Of a stretch of DNA of 64,000 bases, positions 44,501-56,266 are shown one piece after another. The stretch covers positions 69,752,593 through 69,816,592 of the forward strand of contig NC_073744.1 of NCBI RefSeq assembly GCF_029784135.1, given 5' to 3'. Below the pieces are notes generated by a model. The model worked only from the letters and a program-made list of their open reading frames with translations. It searched no databases and was not told the origin of the DNA. This stretch comes from Toxorhynchites rutilus septentrionalis. Lineage: Eukaryota > Arthropoda > Insecta > Diptera > Culicidae. Position numbers and translations under genes: made by a program. Position 1 is the first letter of the stretch. Each line of letters starts with the position of its first letter.

Positions 44501-46353
44501 CATCGTTTAGCGTATCGTATGTGTTGGTACCAAGGGGACGTGTATTACATTTTTATCACTTTCGGTCTGAGACACCGACGCGGGTATATGAGTAACTTTA
44601 TTGGACGAGTGACTTTTTCCTATTTTAGAATTCTGTTCAATGAAATGTATAAATTGATGTTAGTGGCATGGAATATTTATTGAATATAATGCATAGGAAC
44701 ATTATCGTACCATACTTTATTTTATTTTAGTTTTTTCTGTTATTGGATTGAACGGATCAATATTATAATACGATGTTATATTTATACGTGCAAAAGAAAA
44801 CTACAAATGTTTGGCTTTCGTATAGTTATTTACTGAATTCAATGGTCATACATATACATACTTGTGAAAGAAATGCACTCGTGGAAGAATTGTAAACTGT
44901 AAACTATGAACTAATCAGTGGCTTATGGTTATTTTTTACGGTTACAGTTTCGGGATTTTTTTTATAATATATGGGCTGAACAATATCGACAAGAAAACAA
45001 GTCGCAGGAAGTTATTAGAAATCCTTTTATATCATCTTTTTGTGCCCCATCAAAAATAGGCATTAATTCTTAGTTTACCAAGAACACAGATACAAAGAAC
45101 ATTAGAAATATGACAACATGAAATTCCAGAACCTACATCATCTGGTAACTATCTAGAAAGTCGCTATACATTCTTCTTTTCGAAGAAAGATCCGAAAAAC
45201 ACGCTACAACTGCATGAAATGTAAGAAATATGTTTGTCTCGAGCATGCAGTTATGGTATGTTCTGATATGATATGATGTGATATAACACCAATGAAACAA
45301 CAATCGATTAATACGTTTTCATGTTATTTTCTAGCTCTTTATACTTTCATGAATTATATTCAGTTGCTTACTTTTAATTATTAACAGGAAAAAAATCGAA
45401 TTTCGTTATTTGTGTTGGAGTGCCAAAAATTACTAGTAAGAACACACATTTGGACATATGGCCAGCTTGTGTATTGTTCTCGCGAGAACAAGAATAAATC
45501 ATGAAACAATCGTCGTAGGTTCCACAGAACTACACGGGCACAAAGTTGCCACTCTTCAATCTCTGATTCTGGTGTACCCCTCGTACACCACGCACTATGG
45601 GATTTCAGGTGGATACAAATTGGAGAAGTGACTGTCACCGATCTGTTTATCTATATTTCCTAAAGAAAGTAGAGATTTCAACCTCTTAGCGTATTATTTA
45701 ATACGTCGCACATCAAGTGATTTCACTACTCTGCTGAGCGTTCTAGCGCCCTATGTTATGCAAGTACACCACGAGTGAGACTCGATGTTGTACGCAAAGG
45801 GGCTAACTGAGAAAAATTCAAAATCGAGAAATATCGATGAAAATGAATTAGGTGCCAAAATGCATTTTTTACGAAAAAAAAAGTTAATTCTAAAAAAAAT
45901 GTTTTTGATCATAATCAAAGAACAACTTATTGGTATATAATATTTGTATGCATGTTATGCACGTTATTGAATGTGGTTAAGTGGCTTTATATATGAGAAT
46001 AAGAATATAAAGCCTAAGAAAAAGAAGAAAACAAGAATAAAAATCATAATTTCAACTTTGTTGGTCCGCATCTTTTTATTCCCAGAAACTCCCGGGTCGA
46101 AAGGAAACACCTCTCTGATTTCCGCATATGTTATGTAAAGAAACAATATTCTAAATATAGCGCCATCTATCTTTAATCGAGTAAACTACAAAAACTAATA
46201 CAATTGATAATTACGAAATAATGTTTTTCTCGCGAGTATAATGTTTCTCAAAAGAAGGATTCAATCTGATACGTCAATAATCTGAACCGGTCGAGCAGTT
46301 CGAAAGTTGCGAATTTTTGAAAAAATTTAATATTTTGCAAAAAGGAACAAAAC
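41550..46353. other. No gene recognised (about 4.8 kb)
   Basis: AT-rich spacer. The frame at 43107-43316 looks protein-like but starts at GTG and matches nothing I know. Apart from the R3 fragment at 44234-44330, I see no terminal repeats or coding blocks. Confidence 0.45.
44234..44330 (+). repeat. R3 repeat fragment
   Basis: GGTTGTGTCC, ACACGACCGCATAGCTGACG, ATCTGTTCC and GATTTTGGATAT recur in the order seen at 2262 and 29340. Confidence 0.6.
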
Positions 46354-47158
46354 TACCACTTTTCATAAAAATCATGAATCTCATTATGTTTGTTTTCTTT
46401 CTGTCTAATTGTCTGTCTGATTTCTGGACTTGGAAAATACTGAACCGATCGGGGTGAAATGCCATACAAATACACAAATTTCTGCATAATTCGAGAACTA
46501 TTCAAACAAATGGAACCGCATTTGGCATGTGGAGGTTTCAGGGGGCAATAAATGTTCATATGGTGGTTCGACACTCCTCCCCCTCTCTACGGTAGGTGAT
46601 TCGACACTCCATCCTCCTCTCTAAGGGGAGCTGCCATACGAATGCAACACAAATTGCTGCATAACTCGAGAACTATTCAAACAAATGGAGCTAAATTTGT
46701 CTAGTGGAGGTTATAGGGGACAAGAAATTCTTCTATGGAGATTCGATACTCCTCACTCTTCTCTAAGGGGGCTGCCATACAAAAGAAACACACATTTCTG
46801 TTTTACTAAAGAACTAATCAAGCAAACGGAACCAAATTTCGCATGTTGATATTTGATGGTGGAAGAAATGTTTCTATAGTGGTTCGACACTCCTTCCCCC
46901 TCTCTACAGGGGTGATTCGACACTCCTCCCTCCTCTCTGGGGGGTGGAGAGGGGGTTGAAGACAGGCTGCATAAGTCGAGAAATAATCAAGCCAATTGAA
47001 CGAAACTTGGCATGTGGAGGTTTTAGACGACAAAAAATGTTTCTATGATGACTCGACACTCCTCACCCCCTCTCTAAGGGGGTGGTTGCAATAAAAGTGA
47101 AACACAAATTTCTGCATAACTCGAGAACTAATTAAGCAAATGGAGCCAACTTGACATA

Positions 47159-48457
47159 AAGGGTGTGTCACATCAAATTGCATCACGGAAAAAACGCTGT
47201 AGAAATTCGCCCAGTAGACCGATCCTTTTGAAAATTTTACACAGTAAAATAAAAACTATTAAACAACTTTTGGCATTTTCTTTTTATTCATACTTCGAGC
47301 CCAAGCCCGTATGCTCGCACCTTCCTCTTTACCCCGTCCATAAGGTTCTGTACAACGTCAGGTTGTAGTTTTTTTTTGAACAGAAATCCATTTTCTCTTG
47401 AAGTCCGCCTCCGATTTGACAACTTTTGGGTTCTTCCGGAGGGCCTGCTTCATAATCGCCCAATATTTCTCTATTGGGCGAAGCTCCGGCGCGTTGGGCG
47501 GGTTCATTTCCTTTGTCACGAAGGTGACCCCGTTGGCTTCGTACCACTCCAACACGTCCTTTGAATAGTGGCACGAAGCGAGATCCGGCCAGAAGATGGT
47601 CGGTCCCTCGTGCTGCTTCAATAGTGGTAGTAAGCGCTTCTGTAGGCACTCCTTAAGGTAAACCTGCCCGTTTACCGTGCCGGTCATCACGAAGGGGGCG
47701 CTTCGCTTTCCGCAAGAGCAGATCGCTTGCCACACCATGTACTTTTTGGCAAACTTGGATAGTTTCTGCTTGCGAATCTCCTCCGGAACGCTGAATTTGT
47801 CCTCTGCGGAGAAGAACAACAGGCCCGGCAGCTGACGAAAGTCCGCTTTGGCGTAGGTTTCGTCGTCCATTACCAGGCAATGCGGCTTCGTCAGCATTTC
47901 GGTGTACAGCTTCCGGGCTCGCGTCTTCCCCACCATGTTTTGCCTTTCGTCGCGGTTAGGAGCCTTCTGAACCTTGTATGTACGCAGGCCCTCCCGCTGC
48001 TTGGTTCGCTGGACGAATGAACTTGACAAATTCAGCTTATTGGCGACATCCCGGACCGAACTTCTCGGATCACGTCTAAACTGCTTAACTACGCGCCTGT
48101 GATCTTTTTCACTGACGGAGCATCCATTTTTGCCGTTCTTCACCTTCCGTTCGATGGTTAGGTTCTCGAAGTATCGTTTTAGTACTCTGCTGACCGTGGA
48201 TTGGACGATTCCTAGCATCTTACCGATGTCCCGATGTGACAACTCCGGATTCTCGAAATGAGTGCACAGGATTAATTCACGACGCTCTTTTTCGTTCGAC
48301 GACATTTTTTCAAATTTACGAAAAATTGACAGTGAAGCATGGCCAACGTGATCTATACACTCTTATCTGATTATAAGCGAAAGCTGAAGATATAATTCCT
48401 AAAAATTAAATTTCTGCAGCGTTTTTTCCGTGATGCAATTTGATGTGACACACCCTT
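47159..48457 (-). mobile_element. ITmD37E transposon, copy 2
   Basis: 1299 bp, with inverted ends AAGGGTGTGTCACATCAAAT.. of about 50 bp and TA duplicated at 47157-47158 and 48458-48459. The gene is on the minus strand. It interrupts a Helitron tandem unit. Confidence 0.92.
47358..48305 (-). CDS. ITmD37E transposase, nearly intact, 315 aa
   Basis: ATG 48305 opens MSSNEKERRELI. Two helix-turn-helix motifs lie at residues 22-45 (ELSHRDIGKMLG, QSTVSRVL) and 82-97 (VRDVANKLNLS). The catalytic residues are D147 or D148 (VMDDET), D241 (FWPDLASCHY) and E279 (RPIEKYW). The last two have 37 residues between them, the DD37E spacing known from mosquito ITmD37E elements. The frame ends at TGA 47358 after an A-run of nine (47368-47376). 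With one A fewer, about 24 more codons would follow to 47289, as the conserved sequence between the copies suggests. The catalytic core is complete, so activity is possible but the tail is altered. Confidence 0.82.
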   Translation of the reverse strand: MSSNEKERRELILCTHFENPELSHRDIGKMLGIVQSTVSRVLKRYFENLTIERKVKNGKNGCSVSEKDHRRVVKQFRRDPRSSVRDVANKLNLSSSFVQRTKQREGLRTYKVQKAPNRDERQNMVGKTRARKLYTEMLTKPHCLVMDDETYAKADFRQLPGLLFFSAEDKFSVPEEIRKQKLSKFAKKYMVWQAICSCGKRSAPFVMTGTVNGQVYLKECLQKRLLPLLKQHEGPTIFWPDLASCHYSKDVLEWYEANGVTFVTKEMNPPNAPELRPIEKYWAIMKQALRKNPKVVKSEADFKRKWISVQKKTTT

Positions 48458-50629
48458 TATTATGATTTTTGGGTACGAGAAATGTTTCATTGATGGTGTG
48501 ACATACCTCTCTCATCTGAAAGATTGTGTCTGAAAACAATTTTATATTACAATGATTTATACAATATAATAAAAAAATTGAAAGAAAAGAAAATTGTAAA
48601 ATGTCAATTAGATGAACAATCAATGAATAGTTCTGCGATTGGATCAATGAACGTTCGCTTAGTAAGGCTTAGTAAGAAAACATAAATGTTTGAAAGTATT
48701 GATAGCAAAAAACCCATTTTTGGCGGGACGAAGTTTGCCGGGTCAGCGCTAGTAGTTTGTGCAGATTGATGATGCGAGGCCACTTCTTCAACATCAGCAT
48801 TATCAACGTTCACAGCCCCCATCTAGTTAGCATCGATAAAGATAAAAAAGAATTCTACGCGCAGCTGGAACGTGAATACGACATCAAAATCGTCATCGGT
48901 GATTTGAACGCTCAGGTCGGCCAAGAGGAAGAGTTCAAACTGGTAATTAGTAGGTTCAGCGCCCATCAGCGAACCAACGAAAACGACCTAAGATTTATGT
49001 CTTCAAGAACATACGTAGCACCTTCTTCCAGCACAGCCTCCAATACCGTTACATCTGGAGATCACCACAGCAAACAGAAACACAAATTGACCACGTTTTG
49101 ATCGATGGTCGGCACTTCTCGGATATCATCGACGTCAGAACCTATAGTGGCGCTTATATCCACTCAGACCACTACCTGGTGATGGTCAAACTGCGTTCTA
49201 AACTGTCAGTTGTCAATAACATAAGACACCACATTACCACCTAAGACGACTGCAGGAGCCGAACGTTGCTGCAACATACTTGCAGTGTCTTGAAGCTGCC
49301 TTACCGGGGGTAGACGAACTGGATGCTGCTCCCCTCGATGAATGCTGAAACACCTTGAAAGCAGCAATTAGCAGCACAGCAGAGACCTTCAACGGGTATG
49401 AACAACGAGGACAACGGAACGCATGGTTTGACGACGAGTGCCGAGCGCTCATGAACGAGAAGGATGCAGCACGCGCAGTCATGTTGCAACGAACGACTAG
49501 ACAAAATGTGGAACGATACAGACTGAAGCAAAGGCAGAAAACACATCTCTTTCGGGGAAAAAGCGCTGCCTGGAAGAGAGAGAGTGTGAGGAGATGGAGT
49601 TGCTTTATCGTTCTCGAGAATAGCGGAAGTTCTTCAAGAAACCAAACGCTTCGCACATAGGCTTTATGTCGCGGTCCGAAATATGCAGGAACAAGGAAGG
49701 AGGCATCTTGACCAACGAACGCGTGGTGATCGGAAGGTGGAGGCAGCACTACGATGAATGTGTGAACAGCGCGCAGACAGGAGAACAAGACGGCGTTGAG
49801 GAGAACTACATCGGTGCAGTGAACAACGACGATGTACCACCCCCGACGATGGGTGAAGTTAAGGAGACCATTAATCAGCTAAAGAACCACAAAGCAGCTG
49901 AAAAGGATGACCTCGTCGCGGAGCTCTTCAAGCGAGGTCCGGAAATACTTGTAGAGTGTATGCACCGGTTGATAGTCAGGATCAAGACGGGTCTATGGTA
50001 CTAGGTGAGGCCGTTTCGTCACTAAGTTGGTTAGGGGAGCGGTATATGAAAACAGTACGGAAGAAAGCAGAAGGGGATTTTTTTCCTTGAAGTGTAAAAG
50101 AGATAGACTGATCACGAGCGAGCTTGAGCAAAACACAGTAGACTTCCAAGATGGCTGAAGAGTGGTTTTAGCAAGTTGGCCCACCTTAGGATATACTTCT
50201 ACGCGCCTTGGTCAGGATCTGGCACACAGAACAGCTACCGGAGGAGTGGAAGGACTACGGAAGGATGGGGGATGGAGGATCTAAACGAACACGGCTTTCC
50301 CCGAAACCTGACAAGACTGATTCAGGCAACGATGAACGGTGTGCGGTGCAATGTGCGGATCTAAGGTGAGTTGTCGGAATCATTTGAGACTCACAGGGGA
50401 CATCGACAGGGCAATGGACTCGTTTGACTGCTCTTCAACGTGCCGATGGTAGGTGTTATGCGGAGAGCGGGCTTCAACATGCGAGGCACGATTTTCAACA
50501 AGTCTAGTCAGTTTATTTGCTTCGCCGACGACGTGGACATAATCGGAAGAACACATGCGACGGTAGCCGATTTATATACCTAACTGAAACACGAAGCAGG
50601 GACGATTGGGCTTGGGTCCAATGCGACTA

Positions 50630-51558
50630 TAGACCGTTCCAGAAAGTATGGGCACACTGGAAGAACGATGCCGTTCAATTGTAAATAGTTTTCTGTGACC
50701 GTGTTTGGATACGTCCGTTTGTTTACACTCTCTGCTTCATTTTGGTGCAAACACAGTCGATTTTTATCACACCCTTTCAAAATGCGAGAACTTTCCGCAG
50801 AACATCATAAAAAAATTGTGCACAAATGGATTACAGTTCCTGGATTGTCCCTGAGAAAACTGGCGAAACAGGAAGGCGTAAGCATTAAAGCTGTTCGAAC
50901 TGCGATCCGTAAGTATGGTGAGGAGAATTCCTTTCTGGATCTGCCGAAAACTGGCCGGAAAAATTCGGTAAAAAAGCCATGGGGTGGCAAGCAATATGTC
51001 AGTGTGGTAAATTTTTCCAACCTTTCGTCACAACTGCTACTTTGAATACACAAATTTACATCGAAGAGTGTTTGCAAAAAAGATTGCTGCCTCTGATCCG
51101 TCAACACAAGGATCCAGTAGTTTTTTGGCCAGATTTGGCATCCTGCCACTACGCCAAAGCTACGCTGCAGTGGTTTGAAGATAATGAGGTCAATGTTGTT
51201 CCCAAGCACATGAATCCTCCAAATTGCCCGGAAATACGCCCAATTGAAACTTTTTGGGCTCTAGTGAAGGCGTACCTCAGGAAACATGTTAAGCCACCGA
51301 CTACAGTGACTCAGTTTCAAAAAGACTGGAAGAAAGCAGCCGCAAGCGTCGGAAACTCATCTGTGCAAAAGCTTATGGCGCACGTACGAGGAAAATTTCG
51401 CCATCTTGGATATGATTAATCAAATGAAGGTTTTGTTATTATTTTTTGTATCTAGAGATAATAGAGAACATATTTGCTGAATAAAGTTTCTTCATAAAAC
51501 GTAAAATACGCATGTTAGAGTCATTTTCAAGTGTGCCCATACTTTCTGGAACGGTCTA
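50630..51558 (+). mobile_element. Second DD37E element, internally deleted
   Basis: Ends TAGACCGTTCCAGAAAGTAT and the matching complement (51539-51558), with TA on each side (50628-50629, 51559-51560). The inverted repeat extends through GGGCACACT. At 929 bp it lacks about 350-400 bp compared with the other DD37E elements. It sits within the reverse transcriptase region of the RTE-like LINE. Confidence 0.88.
50782..51419 (+). pseudogene. DD37E transposase with internal deletion
   Basis: ATG 50782 begins MRELSAEHHKKIVHKWITV with a helix-turn-helix (LSLRKLAKQEGVSIKAVRTA). After SVKK near 50975 the sequence jumps into another frame at GWQAICQCGKFFQPF (50982 on). It then stays open to a TAA at 51417-51419, with FWPDLASCHYAKAT and RPIETFWALVK. 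The second acidic residue and the glutamate are again 37 apart. The deletion removes the second DNA-binding motif and the first catalytic aspartate and shifts frame, so no active enzyme results. Residues kept are about 45-50% like the 47159 copy by eye, so this is a different lineage. Confidence 0.8.
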
Positions 51559-52149
51559 TAGATACATGCTAGTAGGAGGCAGTGAAATTCGAAGACGCAT
51601 AATCAATGGAAGTCGTGCCTACTATGGGCTCTGCAAATCCTTAAGTTCCAAAAAACTCCGACCCCATAAGAAGTCTACCATATAAAAATCCTTAATTCGA
51701 CAGGTTGTTCCCTATGGGCACGAAGCATGGATGATGCTTGAAGAGAAATTACAAGCACTTGATGTTTTCGAACGCCGAGTGTTCAGAACAACATACGGTG
51801 GTTTACAGGAAACGGAGTATTGAGTAGGGGAATGAACCACGAACAGGCGCAACTCTACGACGAACCCAGCAACCAGAAAGTCGCCAAGGCTGGACGAGTG
51901 CGATGGGCAGGACATGTTGTAAGATTGCCGGACAGCAGCCCTGCTAAGATGGTGTTCGCATCGAGTCCGATAGGAACAACAAGGAGAGAAGCGCAGGTGG
52001 TAGGATCAGGTCGAGCAGGACTTGGCAAAAATCGGTGCGGTCGGGAGTTGGAGAACTACAGCCATGGATCGGGTTTATAGGCGGAAAATTGTGAGGAAGA
52101 TCTAATCCCTCAATGGGATGTAGAATCATTGTAAATAAATAAATAAATA

Positions 52150-52351
52150 TTGCTCGTTCAATTTGACTAGGTTTTTTAACCCTTTCGCTACGGCAGTGTG
52201 CTCCGTCGGTGTGATACCGCTGAACGGAGCACTGCCCCGGAAATTGTGCATATCGTGCTGGCGTGATGCATGTGTAGTATCACATTGATGTCGTCTATAG
52301 GCGACACTTGTACACACAAGTCATCGCGCGGATGTCGCCTATATCTTAACT
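52150..52351. other. Segment with inverted GTCGCCTATA arms
   Basis: TATAGGCGACAC near 52296-52307 and GTCGCCTATA near 52333-52342 could pair. CTACGGCAGTGTGCTCCGTC and GAACGGAGCACTGCC (52191-52235) form another inverted pair. It may be a MITE end, but no boundary was found. Confidence 0.35.
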
Positions 52352-52700
52352 CAGGGCCCTCAACTGACCATCTTTGTGTGTTATTCCAGCAACTACGTCC
52401 ACGCAACGATCATCATGTAATTCGGTAATTCCAGTCCCTTACCGCTCACATTACGATATGCTGCATCGGTAATTGGTGCTATTCATGACACAACAATGAA
52501 AGCCTCATATCAACAGAATATAGCCCAAATGTGAATATTCGAACAATAGGAACGTTCTTACGCCGAAAAAGGCGACATGTGTTGTGTATCGATAGAATAG
52601 GAATACTTTTACGTCTAAATGGTTACTGTGTAATAGATAAAAATGCATATCGATAAGACAGGTATACTCTTACGCCTAAAAATGGCAAATGGCCTAAAAA
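52352..52700 (+). mobile_element. SINE copy without tRNA head
   Basis: CAGGGCCCTCAACTGACCAT, AACTACGTCCACGCAACGAT and TTACGTCTAAATGGTTACTG correspond in order to the SINE at 3578-4067. It has extra TCTTACGCC-type repeats and no A-tail. Confidence 0.6.
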
Positions 52701-53319
52701 GAAGCAACGATTCTTTCTTCCCTTTGCGAGAACTATACACTAATTGATCATATGTCGCAATTTATTTTCTTATATCAATGCACGCATTGCGCTGAGAGTC
52801 ATCTTCCGTGCATCGCCATTCAACAAGGATCAAACACGCCTCTAAGAGATGCACACAGTTGCAGCGATAAAAATGAAACATCGCGAGAATGACCGTTTAT
52901 GACAAATCGTTTCTCGACTCTAGGTCAAAACAGTCAACAAAGCTAGGAGCTTGTTGCATTAGAACATAGCCGCGCACGAGAGCAAATACGAATGGCAACT
53001 AAAAGAATCGAAGGTGTGTTATTCACATGGACAGGAAATGAACAAGTTCTAGGTTTCGCGCAACGAAAACGATGGTTGTGTTAATTGCAACGCCAGATGA
53101 ACTTCAAGTGAAATATTCGCTAGCGTTCACAGCTCGAGGGGAAACATGAAACACAAAACGAGCAGAATAAGCGACCTTTGTTGTTTCGGGCACAGAAAGA
53201 TTCTGAGAATTTTCCTCAGAGGAGATGCAATTAAGTATTATATTTGCGAAGGGTGGAGTTTTCTTCGCAAATATTCTCTTTTCGCTATCCCCCTTCGTTG
53301 TTTCTATTCTAGCGGCTGC
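52701..53319. other. No gene recognised
   Basis: TACACTAATTGATCATATGTCGCAATTTATTT near 52736 resembles 2478-2510 (TACACTAGCTGATCGTATGT, CGCAATTTATTTC), a further faint dispersed repeat. No coding call. Confidence 0.45.
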
Positions 53320-53614
53320 ATAAGTTGCCCGTTATTGACAGCTCTGTTCGGGAAAGCACACAAATGGACAAAACAAATGTATGAGGAAATGGGAATGCTT
53401 CCAATTTTCATCAATTTAAACCATATACAGACTATGGGATTGTAATGTGTAGCATATAAAACAAATCTTAGAAAATTTCCGATTCGATTGGTATGCAAAT
53501 CGTTAAAATCCGTTCGCAGCAAAAATAGTTATTAACGTTAACTTTATTTCATAAAAACGTGACCTGTTTTCTGATTTGGCACCCTTAATGTAAGACGTAG
53601 TCCTACGTCAAAAA
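53320..53614 (-). repeat. R1 repeat copy
   Basis: Read on the minus strand: GACGTAGGACTACGTC at 53595-53610, then AAACAGGTCACG, GTTAACGTTAATAAC and GTTCGGGAAAG-complement in R1 order. Similarity ends before the TATA module. Confidence 0.75.
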
Positions 53615-53621
53615 TGAACAC

Positions 53622-53692
53622 GATAAATATGGCTCTGTTACTGCTGAATTGCTCAATGAGCCTGATAAAAATAAACAGATGGGATAAAAAAA
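53622..53692 (+). repeat. SINE/LINE 3' tail fragment
   Basis: ACACGATAAATATGGCTCTG, AATGAGCC and an A-run at 53683-53690 match the tail at 3999-4068. Confidence 0.6.
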
Positions 53693-53699
53693 ATCGCGG

Positions 53700-55980
53700 A
53701 AAAATGAATACCGATGGGTTTAATCGACTACCGTAGTGAGCAAATCCAAACTTTTTTTTGACCAAACAAACGAAGCTACGTTCGACTAGTCATAAAAAAA
53801 AGAATTCAACAGCAAGTTTAATTTGTATCTAGCTGTACATAGTTTAGAACCAATTAATATATGTGAATTGGATAACAAGCATTCGTGGTACCAAACTACG
53901 AAGGTTTGTTTACATCAGATTTTCATATTGGGGGATAAGCTACCTAGTACTATTACAATTCAGTATTTGGAATCATCGATGTAAAATCATCCATTTTTCC
54001 AGTTGATCTCTCTTTTCAGGATTTGTTTTTTATTGTTTTGGAAAAAAAATCGAACTTGTTCGAAAAATCAACTGTTATTCGATCGCTTCCCAGGCAACCG
54101 TTGATTCTCTCGGAAAATATATTTGCACCATTGGGGCCCGCTCTATTCCGATGCCATCGGGAAGGGTCTTCCTGCAAGGAACGACGCACACTCGACCCCT
54201 GCTTGACTGTTCTATAGAGCAGAACACAATCGAAGGAACGCCCCCGCAATATACGCGGGCTCAGCTCCGAGCAGCACATATCCCAATTCAATAGGTATCC
54301 ATTAGTTAAGGACGAAGCAGGTGTTGTTTTCCCAGACGATAAAAGATACATTACCCTTATTGAGTATAACATTATTATTCTCCAGTTGGTTTTTTTTGCT
54401 CAAACGGAAATCTTTCGTCCTGCAGCAGGGCTGTTCGTGATTCAGAGAGTGTATAATTTGCCCCAAAAAGCTATTCCGGGGCGTGTGTGTGTTTTGCTCT
54501 CGCTGATAGCACTGCAGCCTCTGCTTTTACACGGAAAGAGCTCTGGGTTTGGCCGCAGTCCGCGTGTTTGGAATCCTCCTTCACTTCCACCCTAGCCGCC
54601 ACCATTCCTCACGTAAGAAAGAGGAGCAAAAAAACTCATGGCCGTTTGGTGTTCTCCTGCAAATCGAGAGGAAAAAGAAACAATATAGATAACCAAAATG
54701 TAAAAATAACGAACGCAAGCACAAATATCTCGGTCTTTATTACCCCAAAAACAGAACACAAAAGGAAAGCTTTGACATAAATATCTCTGGCGAGTCTAAG
54801 AGCGAAATAAAAGCATTCTGAGCAGCAGGGGGCGTTGCAAAATTGACCGCACACAGCGGGAGGCGTCCGATGCGAGAGGCAAAGGATGCTTACTTTATGG
54901 GGAATGTTAATTGTGCTAAAATTCGGACCGTACAAATTGGCACTATGCGGCATTGATGCCGATACCATTCCTTGATGTAGAAGTGCGGATACATGACTTG
55001 TAACTTGTTGATTCGGTTATTCGGTGATGTCTTATTCGGCTTCAGCTGCTGTCATTTTCAATATCAAGATGTTTGTTGTGAATGCTCTTGTCTTACACGA
55101 AACTTGTCTCGTAAAACGAATTGCTGTCGTTTAACAACATTCAACATCACAACAGCTTCGATTGCAACCCACAGAACGTAATATGAAGTGAAAAAAAAAT
55201 CAAACGCCCTTCCAATGAGTTCCAAACCTAACTCAATTGACATTTGTTCCGACACCGTATTAGCCTTCATTCCGAACTGATTGTACAATCTCTTGTCGTT
55301 GTGTGAACAAGTTCAAAGTACAACTCAATAGTCATTGGCTGCCATTGTACCCAAGATTCAGTTGATTTCCTCGCCGGATTTGGGTCAGAGACTTCAAGCA
55401 GCCTGAATTGAATTACTTTCACAGTTGACTTTATCTGATGTTACATTTATCAATACTTCACCGTTCGTATATATTGAGTGGAAATATTTTTTCGCCCGGC
55501 ATCGGAAAATGTTAGAGAGAGGGGAGGCGAACTGAATGAAAGAACTTTTATTGCTATTGAATATTTCACCCAGGGGGAAATATACTTTTTTTGTTCTGTA
55601 TCTGTGATAAATGTTACGTATTAGTAGGTGAGAAAATATCGACAGCGCTCGTAATGCTTGTTCGTTTCAAGATTGTATTGTTTGACACGGTAAATACTCG
55701 AGAAAAGATTTGATCAAATATTATTTCCCCCCTCTGAACAGAACCGATATAAAATCACTGTAATCGGTGTTAATTCCCCTTCTATACAACACATTCGAGA
55801 TGGGAAAGTGGCATTTTTTACGGTTTTCGAAATACTCGTATTTGTCACTCCTAAATGTAAAAGTTTTCCAGTTTCCACTGCACATCATCGCCGCCAGCAT
55901 TTTAAGAAAGCATGAAAAGTTGGTTGACGATGTCAGCAACAAAAAACAGGAAGTGGGTTATATCTATGGTATAACCGCAA
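53700..55980. other. No gene recognised (about 2.3 kb)
   Basis: Frames of 60-118 aa on both strands (for example 54016-54372 minus and 54487-54780 plus) show no motif I recognise. GC content is a little higher at 54100-54620. No terminal repeats found. Confidence 0.45.
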
Positions 55981-56266
55981 GGGTGACGTAGGACTATAGT
56001 TGATTTATAGATCATTTGTTCGAAGTTGAATCTAAATCCATTCTGAATGAATGAATAAATAAATATTTGGGGGACTTCGAAAACGAGAGCGTTACGTTGG
56101 AGGCACAAGGTTTTATGCATCCAATATAGGATACGAAAAACCTTGTTCTGAAGAATAATCTTCAGAAGCTAACCTGCTAACTGTACTTGATTGACAAATC
56201 ACAAACCCAAATGTATTGTATGAATATTTTATGGATAGAAAACATTAAAATAAACTCTTTCGCTTG
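55981..56266 (+). repeat. R2 head joined to partial satellite unit B
   Basis: GTGACGTAGGACTATAG, then GACTTCGAAAACGAGAGCG and GGAGGCACAAGGTTTT, match R2 at 30309. From about 56125 the sequence matches the right part of unit B (AAGAATAATCTTC, ATAGAAAACATT). R2 and the satellite may be one larger element. Confidence 0.6.

Larger units (their letters stand above)
46354..48752 (+). mobile_element. Helitron family 1, long copy carrying ITmD37E copy 2
   Basis: A TTTCTTTCTGTCTAATTGTC leader near 46395 is followed by several ~143-bp units (46460-47158), the ITmD37E insertion, and the family 3' segment (AATAGTTCTGCGATTGG) ending GCCGGGTCAGCG then CTAG|T at 48752. The exact 5' end is uncertain. The units here are more diverged than at 36338. 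Confidence 0.7.
48757..52080 (+). pseudogene. RTE-like endonuclease/reverse transcriptase, broken
   Basis: Endonuclease: NVHSP and KIVIGDLNAQVG near 48800-48920, then QIDHVLIDGRHFSD and SDHYLVMVKL near 49085-49195 in another frame. Reverse transcriptase: EVKETINQLKNHKAAEKDDL and AELFKRGPEIL (49855-49950), NEHGFPRNLTRLIQATMNGV (50285-50345), and FADDVDIIGR at 50521-50550, the FADD catalytic box. C-terminus: RWAGHVVRLPDSS near 51900-51945. The order and motifs match the endonuclease-reverse transcriptase proteins of RTE-type LINEs, which nick target DNA and prime reverse transcription on it. Many stops and frameshifts, an indel near 50000-50170 and the transposon make it dead. Clade assignment is from memory of motifs. 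Confidence 0.75.
48754..52149 (+). mobile_element. RTE-like LINE, 5'-truncated, carrying a DD37E element
   Basis: Endonuclease, reverse transcriptase and C-terminal blocks appear in order on the plus strand, with the DD37E element inserted at 50630-51558. The 3' end is a TAAA microsatellite (52132-52149), as is typical of RTE elements rather than a poly(A). The 5' end abuts the Helitron terminus at 48752. Without the insertion about 2.5 kb remain. Confidence 0.7.
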
